The notes under the pieces were generated by a model, which was not told the origin of the DNA, ran no database searches, and saw nothing but the letters and a program-made list of their open reading frames with translations. This document shows, in pieces, positions 35,091-47,900 of a DNA stretch of 64,000 nt. Where the stretch lies: the NCBI GenBank assembly GCA_951230915.1, contig OX579639.1:5952001-6016000 (forward strand), in the 5' to 3' direction. How positions within the stretch are numbered: position 1 is the stretch's first letter; each line of letters opens with the position of its first letter. The stretch comes from Antitrichia curtipendula. Lineage: Eukaryota > Streptophyta > Bryopsida > Hypnales > Leucodontaceae. The position numbers and the translations under genes are program-made.

Positions 35091-35723
35091 AAGATTATAA
35101 CTTTTTTTAAAAGGATTACAACGAGATGTTACACAAGCTACATTTATAGAGGGTCTCTATAGGCCCTATAGAAGTCACAAAATTATTCATATGAAGATTG
35201 GGGCTCTCTGTGGACATGCCGGTACTTGTATCATAATTAAAAAATAGTTGTTTGCATGTTCTTACCAAGATAGACGTTATGAAAGCATAATCCTTTTTTT
35301 TGCTTCCAAAATGCTTTTGGATAGTGTCTCTAGTGAGCAATTTTGCTTCAACACACTCTATGCATGGATATGGGTACTATGACAGATACATAGCATCTGT
35401 TTGGATGTCTTCTATTTTACATATTTGTAGGTGTTTAAGGCTTTAGAGCTCTCCTTCAGGCATCTTGTAGGATTGATTGGTATTCTCTTTGGACCAAATT
35501 TGATTGTTATAATAGTTTAGTTGTCTAGAATAGTCATATTTGGCTAATCACATGACTCCAACAAGTCTCATGATTAGGATTCTAAAACCCTAGCTTCGAC
35601 TTTCTTGCAACCACCACTTCAAAGTGCAACACGTTGTTACTTAAATTGCCTCTTTTTCCTTGTTTCTTGTTGCCATTTTCTCTTGCTTCTCATTTTCTTT
35701 TAATATTTGCTTCTTGTTTCTTC

Positions 35724-36430
35724 TTAACCCCTATAGGACCAAAGTGCATTTTTAGCAACATAACAATTTTGGGCAGCTTACTAACAAATGGAATTTTTTA
35801 ATTTTTTTCTTTAAAATTTTAATATAATATTTTTCCAAAGAGTATCTTTAAGGCTCAACAATTTTCATAACTTTTGACTACATTGTCAAAAATTGTTGAA
35901 TGCTATGTAGTTTTTATTGCTTGGCGGGCAGACTAAGCAACAAAAAAAACTTCTTTAAAAATTACTTTTTTGAAAAATATAAATTTGAAATTATTTTTTT
36001 GGATTTCTATATATAAAAAAAACTTTGAATCATTCCAATTTAATTAATGAAATGAAAGTTATAAGGAGTTTTAGTTGTGGGTAGTTTACAAGTAGTTATG
36101 AAATCTCTATTCTAAAATATATTTTGAAGTCCTTTATTTTACTCAATTTTTTATATTTTTGAACAAAAAAAAAACATAAGGTTTAGATTGTTTATTACAA
36201 CAGTACAACCATCAGGATTGGAATTTTCAATTCCATAAATAAATGGTTAACAATTTAGTATTTGAATCATTCTCTACTTCTTTCTACTTACTAATTTTTT
36301 CCTATATGTTGTACAATTCCAAATGATCTAAAAAGTTTCAAGCATGTAGCCAACTTGCCCTGAAGAACAAATACAAAGAGTTACAACAATTTTGGAAATT
36401 TTTTCATAAAGATTTGACCTTGTGAAGTGG
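35724..36430. mobile_element. TTAA-family element, truncated
   Basis: Starts TTAACCCCTATAGGACC and continues as the inverse of the 39873-40813 copy (AACAATTTTGGGCAGCT, AGTTATAAGGAGTTTTAG). It stops abruptly at 36430, where sequence matching 30763-30931 begins. The far TTAA end is missing. Confidence 0.7.
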
Positions 36431-38640
36431 TGCAACTTTGAAAATTCATAGAAAATACATGCCAAGTCCAAAAAATCTATTTTTTTTAATTCTTGATTTT
36501 CTCTCACTAACACCACAAAAATATTAATTTTTTGAAATGGTGCCTCCAAGTATGCTGAATTCCTTATTTTGACGTTTTTGGGTGCTTCCACAGTAAATGT
36601 CCTTGCTACGCTTCTTACACAACAATATTTGAAGTTGATTATGAACCATCCTGGAGATGCTAGCAATAACCATTTAATGTTACAAATAACCATCAATATG
36701 AATCAATTTTGTCTTTGCTTGACTGGTATTACCATGAGAAATTGAAATGGAGGCTCCAGGGGTATCTTCATATGTCTTTCATTAGTGGAACAATTAAAAT
36801 TGAAATAGAGGCCTCTTTTGTTGTAAAGTAAAGTCTTGCTTCATTTATCAAAAGAATTTTTAAAAATTTAAATAGAGGCTCCCAAATCCAGATAGTTGTA
36901 CACGCCCTCAATCAACTTGGCATTTCCAACATTGGTGCCATCGTATACATGGTGCCAAAAACTAAAATTTGGTATCAACAGAATATGGCCTGAGGTGGCA
37001 TTGTTCATCGAGGTTCATCATGTTGGTTCTACCTTCCTCTAAGGAAAAAAATTGCCTGTGCAAGAAGCCCTAAATGAAGTTCATTTATCATTTGCGCCAT
37101 TTTTGTGTAATTATGTGGATGATCTTGTAAAAAAACAATAATAATGCAAGTCAACTGATCATATTGGAACCAACCATCAATCCCCATGGAACTGTGAGTG
37201 CCTTTTATTAGTACTCTCCTGTGAAACTATTGAATCGTTTAGAAGGAAAAATTATAGTGCGCACACCATCTGTCCATTGTCCTTGCGGGTATTCCATTAG
37301 TTTAATTAGATTTAACACCCATATTTGTGTCACCACATCATGATTCAAAACCACCTACTTTGTCAGTGCATATATTCTAAGGTCCTCACAATTGTGAGGA
37401 GGGTTGCTGTTATGTGAGTATAGGAGTGTGAGCCCATGAGCCTACAATACTATATACCTATGTTATAGGTGTGTACACTACAGAAACTGTCTATGATTAT
37501 AGGGTATATATGTTATAAATATCCATATTACAGATATTTATGATATATACACCTTTTATAATATGTGGTATCTATATTATAGGTACCTGTATTGTAGGCT
37601 CAATGCTCACAAGCTTGCATTCTTGGGCTCACATACTAGCACTATTGCAATCATGGGACAAATACACAATGGTTACGTTGTATCTAAATAATAAAAACTA
37701 TTATATAAGAAATCTTTACGTGACCTTTTAGATGGTTGAGTATTTTCGAATTCCAAGACTTCTATGTTGTTTGAAGTCTAGAGACTTTTAATTAATTCTT
37801 AAAAGCCAAGCCTATAATTATTTTTTAAACTTCATTTTACATATCTATAAATGCAATTTTTATCTTTATTTTATTTTTTGGAGATTTGTTTACATATCTT
37901 CTATTAGTTTTAAATTTTTTACATTTAAAAAAATTGAAATTATCATGAATTTTAATATTAATATTGATACTCAATTTTTTTGAAAATCTCTCCAAGCTTA
38001 TATTATAGTATCAAACATCATGTTTTGTTTAGTATTAAATTTGCCATTCTAAAATTAAGAAACAATCACTCTATGGTTGGATTGGTTATAAATTCATTTT
38101 TTCAAATTGCTAGTTAATATTTTAGAAAATTATATATATTTTAGATAAAATTACTAATGGTTAGCTGAAGAATATCAATAAAAATTTCATTTTCAATAGA
38201 AATCAAAGGCTTTTTAGGCTCCAATATCCATATGAAAATTTCCATTGCAAGGTCTGCCAAATCCAAACCTTCAATCGGGCATCAATGGTAGTACGGAGAA
38301 CAACATAGCCCTAGTTTAAAAAATCATGATATTCAATTTTCAAGTGTTAATTGTTAAAAATATTTTCTTATGTTAATTATTTAAAATGTTATTTATATGT
38401 GTTTCCAACATAAGCTTGGATATGGAGGAGGCACAATAGCAAGGCCTTCTTGGTGATTGTTTGTTCCCCCAACTCAGTAAAAAGCTACGCATGGAATACT
38501 ACATGGTTGCCTTCATTGAACATAGCATTGTATTACGAGGCAATGGTCTTCCCCATGTTGGATAGGTATTATGCTTTGCTAAATACTTGGGAAGAACTTA
38601 TCAATTAATTCAAGGATTGAAGTTGGATGAGGAGCCATAC
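36431..38640. other. AT-rich DNA with a repeat shared with 30763-30931
   Basis: 36431-36605 matches 30763-30931. The remainder contains no supported gene. Text near 36580-37070 is slightly less AT-rich, with short coding-like fragments that I cannot identify. Near 37440-37600 lie GTTATAGGTGT/ATTATAGGTACC phrases inverse to those at 29850-30065. Confidence 0.35.
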
Positions 38641-38644
38641 ATTA

Positions 38645-39566
38645 AATTATAAAATCCTAAGTCTCAAAATTAGGGGACACATGGGATTTTGGGTAGGCTC
38701 ATGTAACCTCAATTTTTGACATGATTTTTGAAATTTTTATTTGAAGATAAGAAAACACATTATCTTTACGTGAATATAATTTTTATTTCAATCAGTGTCT
38801 AGAATAAAAAATTATGCCACAATAAGCCTTTAAAGCACTTCAACTGGAATGGAAATAAAACACCAAAAAATGAATTTTAAATTTTTTTTAAAATCTCTTA
38901 GATTATCATTTGGCCTATATGGAAAGCTTTGATTTGTTCCATTTAGATTAGTGATGTGAAAATTATGGAGTATCTTGTTTTGCGGTCAATCACATAAATT
39001 TTTTATAAAAAAAACATTTTGAATTTGTTTTTGCTTACAACTTTTGCAATTTTTTTAAAGAATATGGTTAACAAGGTTAAGCTCGTTTGCTAGAACAATC
39101 TTGTCGTTGGGATGATTGCGTTTCAATTCATCTTACAATTATTAATGATTAAGTTTTCTTCAATCTTGAATCTACTTCTATTTAACGAGTTTTTAAAGAA
39201 TGAAAATCAAGTGTTTTTTATTTCTATTTTTTTCCCTAACTCTATTCAAATCTTCAACATAAAAACTTTTACCTCAAAATTTGTAGTGCAAAATTTTTAA
39301 GTTTAGCCAAGATTCAAAGCCAAAAAATCTAGATACGGAATGTGCAAAGAAACTTGTTTTCTTCACTTTAAATGCAAATATCTTGCAATCTATGCAATCA
39401 AAGTTTTTGAAATTTCTCACATTCTTATACATTCTTATACTTACACATCCGTGCAAGTAGATACTCAAACAAAAATTAAAAATTAAAAAACTTTGCACCT
39501 TGCAATAAAAATGGCAATTTAGGGTGGTTTTGGATAGAAGAAAGGCCTTGGGACTTTAGGGGTTTA
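38645..39566. mobile_element. Probable TTAA-family element, diverged
   Basis: The right end GGCCTTGGGACTTTAGGGG at 39544-39562 is typical. The interior resembles the family in inverted orientation (for example GATTTGTTCCATTTAGATTA). The left end near 38645 is poorly preserved, so the boundary is approximate. Confidence 0.4.
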
Positions 39567-39872
39567 GACAATTTTGTTCACTATAGGGGTACCCTTTGTA
39601 AGGATATCAAAGGGCCCTTGCCTCATTAACAAAACATGTTATGAACTCGTTGAAGAATCAACCCAATTCTGTCCCAAATTTTGTCCCAAAAGACATCCAA
39701 ATCCTTTCATTTTTTTTTGACAAAATCAATGAATTAATGCCTACAAGGGGTAACATGTCAATCCTTTATTGGTAAGTACTTAAGGTAGTTATGGGTTGTT
39801 TATGACTCGACTTTGTAGGTGGTTTTGTAATTTCAGATGACATCACTTCAAAAACTCACATAAATTACAATT

Positions 39873-40813
39873 TTAACCCCTAAATGTTTTTACTATGTTT
39901 TCACCAAAAACGCTCCAAAACTGCCATTTCTAATACTAGTGCCAAATTTTAGAAAAAAAATATTTTTGGACACATATAACCATAGGATCTTGTAGTAAAC
40001 TTGTTTAAGAAGATGTGGAAAAAATTTCAGAATTTTCCACCATGTGGATTGCAAGATAATAGCGTTTGAATTGACAAAAATCCTTTTTTTGTCCCTGCAA
40101 AAAAACGGGCAGCTGCCCTTCACAAGGTCACATTTGTATGAAAAAATGTCCAAAATGGTGGTTACTCTTTGGATTTATTCTTGAAGGCAAGTTGGCTACA
40201 TGCTTGAAAAATTTCAGATCATTTGGAATTGTACAACATATAGGAAAAAAATAGTAAGTAGGAAGAGGTAGAGAATGATTCAAAACACTAAATTGTGAAG
40301 AATTTATTTATGGAATTGAAAAATGCCAATCCCAATGGTTGTAATGTTGTAATAAACAATCTACACCCAAAGTTTTTATTTTTTTCAAAAATATTGAAAA
40401 TTGAGTTAAATAAAGGACTTCAAAGTTTATTTTAGATTTGAGATTCCATAACTACCCTTAAACTAAGAATCCTCATAACTTTTGACTCATAGATCTAAAT
40501 GGAATGATTCAAAGCTTCCCGTGTACATATAAATCTAAAGAAACAATTTCAAATTTTTATTTTCTTAAAAAGTGATTTTTAAAGAAGTTTTTTTTTTCTG
40601 CCCGTGCTGCCCGCCAAGGACTGAAAATGACATATCATGCAATAACTTTTTAACCATGTAGTCAAAATTTATGAAAATTGTTGGGCCTTAAAGCTACTCC
40701 TCGGGCACGTGTTGTATGAAAATTTCAAAGAAAAAAATATAAATTCCATTCGTAGTGAGCTGCCCAAAATCGCTATGTTGCCAAAAAAAACACTTTGATC
40801 CTTTAGGGGTTAA
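39873..40813. mobile_element. TTAA-family (piggyBac-like) MITE, intact reference copy
   Basis: 933 bp between TTAA at 39873-39876 and TTAA at 40810-40813, with ends CCCCTAAATG and CTTTAGGGG. It carries no transposase. It shows the unoccupied site of the element nested at 11010 and provides the guide sequence for the other copies. Confidence 0.85.
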
Positions 40814-41910
40814 TAAGAAAAATCATAATTATTCCACTTGGGTTAGATTGGTTTGATTTGTGAAACGAGATCACACCTCTTGGAAAAACATGTGCCCCTT
40901 TAAGGATTGGCCCCAAGATAATCAGATTGCATATTATCAGGGTGATAATATGCTTGTCTACCTTTCTTGCCTTTCTTGCTCAAAGGGACGAGTAACTCTT
41001 AACTCTTCCCGCACTGGCTGAAGAACTTGCTGAAGAGTCGTGGCTACGACCCGTGACTCCGCAAGTCTGATGACAGGTTTTCGTACGTGAGGTTGCTTCC
41101 CTTTCCCCACTCCGTCCGTCACTGCAACTCTGGCTCTGACATGTGAATCTCTCAACCTCCGTCAATTCACTGTACACCGGTATTAAGTTACAGTACTGTA
41201 CAGTACAGTTCCATTTGTATAGCAAGTGAGGGACCGACGTGCAAATTTAGATCCACGGTTGGCGGTCTGCAACAGGAATCATTCTTTGCACAGAATCTTC
41301 CTCCCAAACCTGACTTTTTCACTTGATTTCACAGTACTAGATCTACGCTGGAGTTCGGAGTTGACTACTAACAACTACTGCAATCAAATTTCTTCTGTTT
41401 GCGGCAAACTAACAAAACATGCATGCCGTGTTGTGGACCTCGCACAAATTTTTGGACGCTTCGGTAAGTTAGTCATCCACGTAATTACCGGATGCAGGGA
41501 AAGCTTTCTGCAATTGAAGTGCAGCCATCTAGAATTGCTATAGATTTCAATTGACGTATAACCACGGAATTCCAACATTTGACCCGCCTGATCGGCAGTA
41601 CTGACTAGCATCTAAAGTTTCCAGTCATGTGGTTCACGAATCTCGAGGCAGATTTGAGCTCATTCCTAAACTTAGTTCCTATACAATACTCCTATTCTGC
41701 TGCCTAAGTTCACTTGCAATACTGTCAGTACAGTAGTGCAATCTAAGTGGAAGGCACTTTCTTCTATACATAACGTCACCGAAGCAATGATGAAATGATG
41801 TAAGTTTGAATATGATTTTTCTCCATAATATAACATTGTCCGTCAATCATGATTGAATGTGACGATTGGAATAATTAAACTTCCAAAATCACAACTTAGA
41901 AAAACACTGA
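40814..41910. other. GC-richer island, possibly containing exons
   Basis: Composition rises from about 40900 to 41750. A plus-strand frame at 41226-41543 contains KLTKHACRVVDLAQIFGRF followed by a canonical donor G|GTAAGT at 41464, so an exon may end there. No acceptor pair or family was recognised. It could be a promoter or a fragment of an old gene. Confidence 0.25.
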
Positions 41911-42289
41911 AGGTAGGAGGCTCAGAAACGGCACATCGAAGGGCTGGTCCGCCTTTTTTCTTGTATTTCACTGGACGGGAATAATTTTAGCTCATTTTTT
42001 AGACAAAGAGAAATAGATGAGGAATCTAACCCAAGTGGTTTTGTATTTTTCAAGAATTTTTGAATTACTTATGAATTTTTAAACGAGTTGGTTTGTAGGT
42101 CTTCTATAAACGGTTCACTTGCGATTCTGAAGAAAGATGGAGAAAGATTGGCTCTTGCAATTGGTAATGCTTTTTTCCTTGATTCATTCAATGACTATAA
42201 ATGTCAATTTCAGAACCAACTCATGTTCATTTTATAACCATTTATAGGGTCCGTTCTTAATGTCCGTTCCATTTTAGAGCCTCCTACCT
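41911..42289. mobile_element. AGGTAG-family MITE
   Basis: 379 bp, the same length as the copy at 26818. Ends are AGGTAGGAGGCTC and its inverse GAGCCTCCTACCT, an exact 13-bp TIR. The right flank is TA and the left flank is GA, so the duplication has decayed or the left edge is shifted. The interior matches 2690-3105 and, inverted, 26818-27196. Confidence 0.75.
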
Positions 42290-43006
42290 TATGCATTGTA
42301 ACTTTGTAAATTAGTGACGCTCTCTAATTGTGGACCCAAACAAACTTTAAAATATATTCCAGAACATGTACTTCATCAACACTAGACTAGACTAATAGAA
42401 ATGGTGCTCGCATAGACTAGCCAAATTACTATATACAAGTGCCCAATACACAGTGGTTTAGGATTGAAGTTTAGAACTTAGTGAAGTTCGTCACATGATA
42501 GGACTTGTCTATTTATAAAGTGCAAATTTGATGTATTTTCACCTAGTCCTTCATATTTTACCTTTAGATTAAAAAAAAGGTTAAATTTTCAATAGTAAAA
42601 ATGAATTTATATTTATATGAGTAAACATGGGCGCACTAAGAGGTGCTACATTGTTACATGGAATTATATGTTCAATGAATGCATTGGTGAGATTCAAACT
42701 TATACTCTTTGAGTATAGAGGTGGCCACATTGGGCAAGGAGGCAACTAAATCCTCCTACTTCAAACTCACATGCACATGTGTAATTCAAAATTTGTATTT
42801 ATAATATATTCTAATTGGCCAAGATTCTATGATTTTTTAGGCTCACTAAATTATTGACCGAGGTGAGGTATATTGACATAGATATGTAAAGAAATATTTG
42901 ACAAGTGGGTAATGACTAGACTCTAGAGTCTCACAGTTACAAAATTATCAAAGGCTAAATTTGAAAATACATTCAGTTTGATGTGAGCTCAAAATAATAT
43001 TTCACT
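42290..43006. other. AT-rich intergenic DNA
   Basis: No gene or repeat was recognised between the MITE and the CACTA-type element. Confidence 0.3.
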
Positions 43007-43029
43007 CACTATAATAAAATGGATGTTTT

Positions 43030-43870
43030 ATAACTACAAAATATAACTGCAGTGAGTCGTAAAATCTCAAAATATGACTCCTGCAAAAATCACTGTAGAT
43101 GACGTGCAATATGACTGGATCCAGTCATTATTGACTAGTCATATTTTTAATGAGTCATATTTGTAGTCATGTAAATTGGAAGTATAATACACCATATTTT
43201 GCTAACATGGCGTATATGTTGACTACCCTTGAAGTTTTGACTTTGTCTTGTGCTGCCTGAGCAAAGAAAAAAATTCTACGTGGCATATGACTCTATGTAG
43301 TCATATTTTTGGCTGACATGGAATATGACTACAATGAGTCATATTTGGGTTGGCATGGCATATGACCTTGTACAGTCATATTTTTTGTTGATGTGGAATA
43401 TGACTTTTGTGAGACATGTTTTCTATTGATGTGATAAATAACTCTTGTAAGTCATATTTTTTTGTTGATGTAATAAATGACTTTTATGAGTCATATTCTC
43501 TATTGATGTAGAAAATGACTCTAATGACTCATATTTTCTATTGATGTGGAATATAACCCTTGTAATTCATATTCTCTACTAATGTGAATTGTAACTCTCG
43601 TGAATCATATTTTCTATTGATATGGAACATGACCTTCATGAGTCATTTAAAAAAATGTAAAATATGACTGTTGTGAGTCATATTTTTGGCTAATGTGACA
43701 ATTTCTATGGAGTGTTACTAATAATTTAATGATTGAATGTAGTCATATTTAAAAAAATATAAAGTCTCATTTTGGTATGATCATGAATATTATGTGACTA
43801 CATCCAATCATATTTCGGCCAAGAGCCCAAGACATATTGTGAAAGTCGCATAATGAAATTCTATATTAGT
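43030..43870. repeat. Sub-terminal array of AATATGACT/GAGTCATATTTT motifs
   Basis: Some fifteen irregular units of about 45-55 bp of the type GATGTGGAATATGACT ... GAGTCATATTTT. The motif and its complement alternate, so the array is full of short inverted repeats. In CACTA elements such motifs bind the transposase. Confidence 0.75.
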
Positions 43871-44589
43871 GAAAGTCGCATTTCTTAGATTTGTGTGTAG
43901 TTTGTAATTGGAGGGACTAAGGTTTACAGTAGCTTTTGTCATGAACTACAATCATATTTTTCATACGTTCAAAATGATTGAACATGACGCATTGCAGTTG
44001 TGCACCAACATGGTTTAGCAACTAAATAAAAGACTCCATCAAACTGAAAACAAGTACATACGATTTTTGAGATGCACAAGAGACACTTACATTGAAAAGA
44101 AAAATACAAGAAAGAATGTGACTCTTTTCAATGACATTTATTAGTCACTAATACAAAACATATCACAATGACATTCTATAAATGTATATTTAAAGAATCC
44201 ACACACTTATAGGACCTATATTCCTTACAAAGATGTGAAGATGTTGCTGTTCTAATGTTGTAAGTAGCCTCTAATAACTTTATTCCAGCTTCTAATACCT
44301 ACATATACAATCAATAAGGTTAATTTTCAGTGAATGAATAATAGAGATCAACCTTCAAAGATTTAAGGCAACACAAAATATGTAGTATAAATTTAAGATT
44401 TAAGAAAAAGCCATAACCAACTAACCACTATATCTTTACAAATTGAAAATAAAAAAGAGGAAAGAATAACAACATAACCACTATATCTTTAGAAATTACA
44501 AGTAAATAAGAAGAAATAATGACACCGTAACCATTATATCTCTAGAAATTACAAATAAACAAGAATAAAGAATAATAATAGTGATAGAA

Positions 44590-44965
44590 AAAACAAGAAG
44601 CAAAAGATAACAAGTGCTAAGAATTAGGATGCAACAAGATGCAACAAGATGCAACAAGAAATAAGAAGAAGCTAGAACCAACAAGAAGCATCAAGAAGCA
44701 TAAATGAAGATGCAACAAAATGCAAGAAATAACAAGAAAAAACAAGAAATAAAATGCAACAAGAAGCAAAAAGCAACAAGAACAAACAAAGAGCATGAAG
44801 TAAGAAGCAACAAGAAGCATGAACTAAGAAGCAACAAGAAGCATGAACTAATAGGCAACAAGAAGCATGAACTAAGAGGCAACAAGAAGTATGAACTAAT
44901 AAACAACAAGAAGAAAAAGCTAAAAGGTAGTAAAAAACAAGAACTAAGAGGCAACAAGAATTATT
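44590..44965. repeat. 24-bp minisatellite, AAGCAACAAGAAGCATGAAC units
   Basis: Purine-rich tandem array inside the CACTA element, most regular at 44780-44900 with a 24-bp period. Related units recur at 46125-46300 and, inverted, at 22255-22450 and 52460-52670. Its long open frames on both strands (such as 44691-44957) are low-complexity and not genes. Confidence 0.8.
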
Positions 44966-47900
44966 TTAAGACTAAACACCCCTTAACAGGACTTCACTTT
45001 TCTTAACTTAACATCACTGCAAACTAGGACAAACAATACCTTATATCACATCATTACAAATATCTTCTAAACTCACAAATTAAATAGACAAAGTCATGAG
45101 ACTATGCTTTATTAGTGCAAAGATCCAAATTTGTTTATTAATATAGCATAAACCTAGTAAGAATAAACTTCATAAAGTAACTCCATGTGCTTGTCACATA
45201 AGATAAATCAAGAGTTCCAAATTAGAAAAATTATATTTGAAGGCACAGCCTCACCTGTACCCGTCCCAATACACACAACAAGCCAATGTTATGTTAGTGA
45301 AGTTGTAACAAGTGTCTACAACTGCCACCAATTGCTATCTATGTCACAAATCCAAAACATCCCCCATAGTAAATTTGTACATAACAAGACAAGGTCACAA
45401 GGCAAGAAGTAAAAATAGTCACATCCAAGTATCTTCTCAAACAATCTATAGAAGCAAGAGACCTTTGCCATTCCCGTAGCAGAGCTGAAGCTCAAGAATA
45501 GCCCACACTAATCTCTCACAAGTTACCCAAGAATGACTTGCTACAACTAAAGATGTAGAACAAGGCTCAGAAGTGACCCTTATATTCTAATTTTTAAAGG
45601 GAAGAAATCCTAATTGGATGGTTAAAAATAGTCCCCACTCTTGTGGGTGGGTGGATGGTTGTATCATCCAGACCTGAATTTAGACTTACACGTGTTCCAT
45701 GGTGGATGTGCATAAGCCACACCTACCTTTGGAACTTTCCTATACTCTATCACTGACATAGAAGCTTCTATGGTGGTTTCCTCAACTTTTAAAGTAAAAT
45801 TGGGCCATTATAATTAATAGGCTACCTATCTGGATAATTTGGCTCCTTCATAGACCAAACTTTACTATAAAGTTGGGCAAGTAGGATTTTACCCTAAGTT
45901 GGTAATATTGTCACTTGCTTTTCCATTACCATAACATGTAATGTGGAGCCTAATTTTGTAATTCTTGCGATTTGAGATATTATTGTGGCAACCTTATTTG
46001 CCTATGGGATTTTAAACCATTGAGGACATGGGTCATGTCACACCAAACTTACATGAGGTTTTTAAAAAAAAAATTAATAAGATGAAAGCCCAATATTGGG
46101 ATCAATTCATACACTTGGCAAAGAACTAAGAAGCAACAAGAAGAAAAGAACTAAGAAGCAAGAGCTAAAAGGTAGTAAGAAACAAGAATTAAGAGGTAAA
46201 AAAATTTAGGAGACAACTAGAAGCAAGAGCTAAAAGGTAGCAAAAAACAAAAACTAAGAGGTAATAAAACCTAGGAGATAACAAGAAACAAAGAAAAAAA
46301 ATAGCTAAATGTTGCACTTTGAGGGGGAGGTACAAAAATGGCGGCTAGGGTTTCAAAACCCTAAATCAATGGCAGCTACATAGAAGTGGCGGCTAGGGCT
46401 TCAAAACCCTAATCATGTGACTTGCCTTAGTCAAAGTAGTTTACCATTACTAAAGTGGGTCACATCTTAATTAAAACTGACAAAAACTATAAAAACTAGA
46501 AGTTTGAGGTGGTTTTGGATGGTTTTGGCCAATCCAAGCTAAAGCTCTAGACTTCCAAATCCAAGTTGAAAATTTTAAAATTTTGATAGCTTAAATTGTA
46601 GAGTGTTGCATGTCTATTTAAAAATAGTAAAATCTTTATAATGGGATTCTTTTAGCAAAAATTATGGATGGATGAAGTTCTATTTCTTATTCTTTTTTCA
46701 AGACTTTACCTAACATTTTTTTCTAACCTATAAGTCTAAATTAACTTTTACTATCAAGATTGCATTATAAATGCCATCTAAATATAAGGTCCCTTTCTAG
46801 CTTGAATTAGATGAATTTTGATGTTTTAAATCCAAAATTAATGCTCTTGATTATCCGATTTCATTATAATCTATTTTCCTTCTTTTTTTATCCATTTTTT
46901 AAAGTGTGATATATTCTTGAAAACCTTTAAGAATTACCTAAATGATTTTTAATTCAAAATTGGGTTTCAATAAATTCTTAAATTTGAGTTAAACTTCTAA
47001 TTTCTAATGTAATTATGGTTTCTACCCCAAAAAATAACAAAGTGCCAAATTCAAGGACATGCCTCAGAATCCATTTCCATCTTGTCCCCATTTTTCAACA
47101 TGCATATTATGGTTGTATCATAAAGCCTGCCTTCAGTGCCTTGATTCATTTTTATTGCATTTTTTGTGTTTTTGTATACAACTTAAATAATGACTTTTAC
47201 AATAAGGTATATAAATTCCATCTACGATCGAATTTTTTTCTTTCAACATATTTCTTTCTACTTCTCTCTCTTGATTTTTTCCAAAAAAAATTATATATTT
47301 TATTTTTAATTTTTTAATTTTTGGGTTATTTTATAACTGCAATCTTTGATTTCAATTACTACTAATTAATTTTTAATAATTCTAGAAGTCAAACAATTGT
47401 AATGACATAATCCTCATAAGTGCTAAATAAGTATCTATTGAAGACCTTAAAAAAAATTTGGTCAACTATGCATATTACAATCAATAATATTTATTTAATA
47501 CAAAGTCAAAACTCTATAAGGGGGTCAACTTAGTCTCTTAACTATGCCCAATAGCCCAAAGCTTTAAGTAGCAACTTGGAACCTATACTTCTACCTCAAG
47601 CTTTTAGACTTTGAATACAAATGGCATTCCTCACTTGCTCTTGTTCTATGAATATACTCAAGTATGGCTTTTTTTTACACTCTTTTTTCTCTCCTTCAAC
47701 TAGATTTTCTTCAAGTTTCAAGTATTTTTTCTAAACCCCACAATCTTCAATCTACAACACTAATTAACTGCATTAGATTTCACTTTGTATCAACCAATCT
47801 AATTAGCTCTTAATTGTATTAGCCACCACAATCAATCAACATAATTAGTTAATTTCCTAGTGCAACCAATCTGTTAGTGTACAAACTAGATGTGGATTCA

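Larger units (their letters stand above)
33351..35723. mobile_element. CACTA-type element, left part
   Basis: Begins ACTACAACAAATGGAG, followed by ATGATTGGGGATGATTAGCA and AATATGACTAATAGTCATAT sub-terminal motifs. These match, in reverse, the right end of the element at 43007-48915 and the left end at 52034. It runs into CTTGTTTCTTGTTGCC-type repeats at 35640-35720 and is cut there by a TTAA element. It contains a minisatellite and a decayed hAT transposase, so it is itself composite. Confidence 0.5.

Noticed and set aside
39877..39890. CCCCTAAA as a telomere-type repeat
   Set aside because: It resembles the plant telomere unit CCCTAAA but occurs singly at element ends and not as an array.
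44691..45006. Open frames rich in Lys/Asn or Leu/Ser/Phe
   Set aside because: These are translations of a 24-bp purine-rich minisatellite inside the CACTA element.
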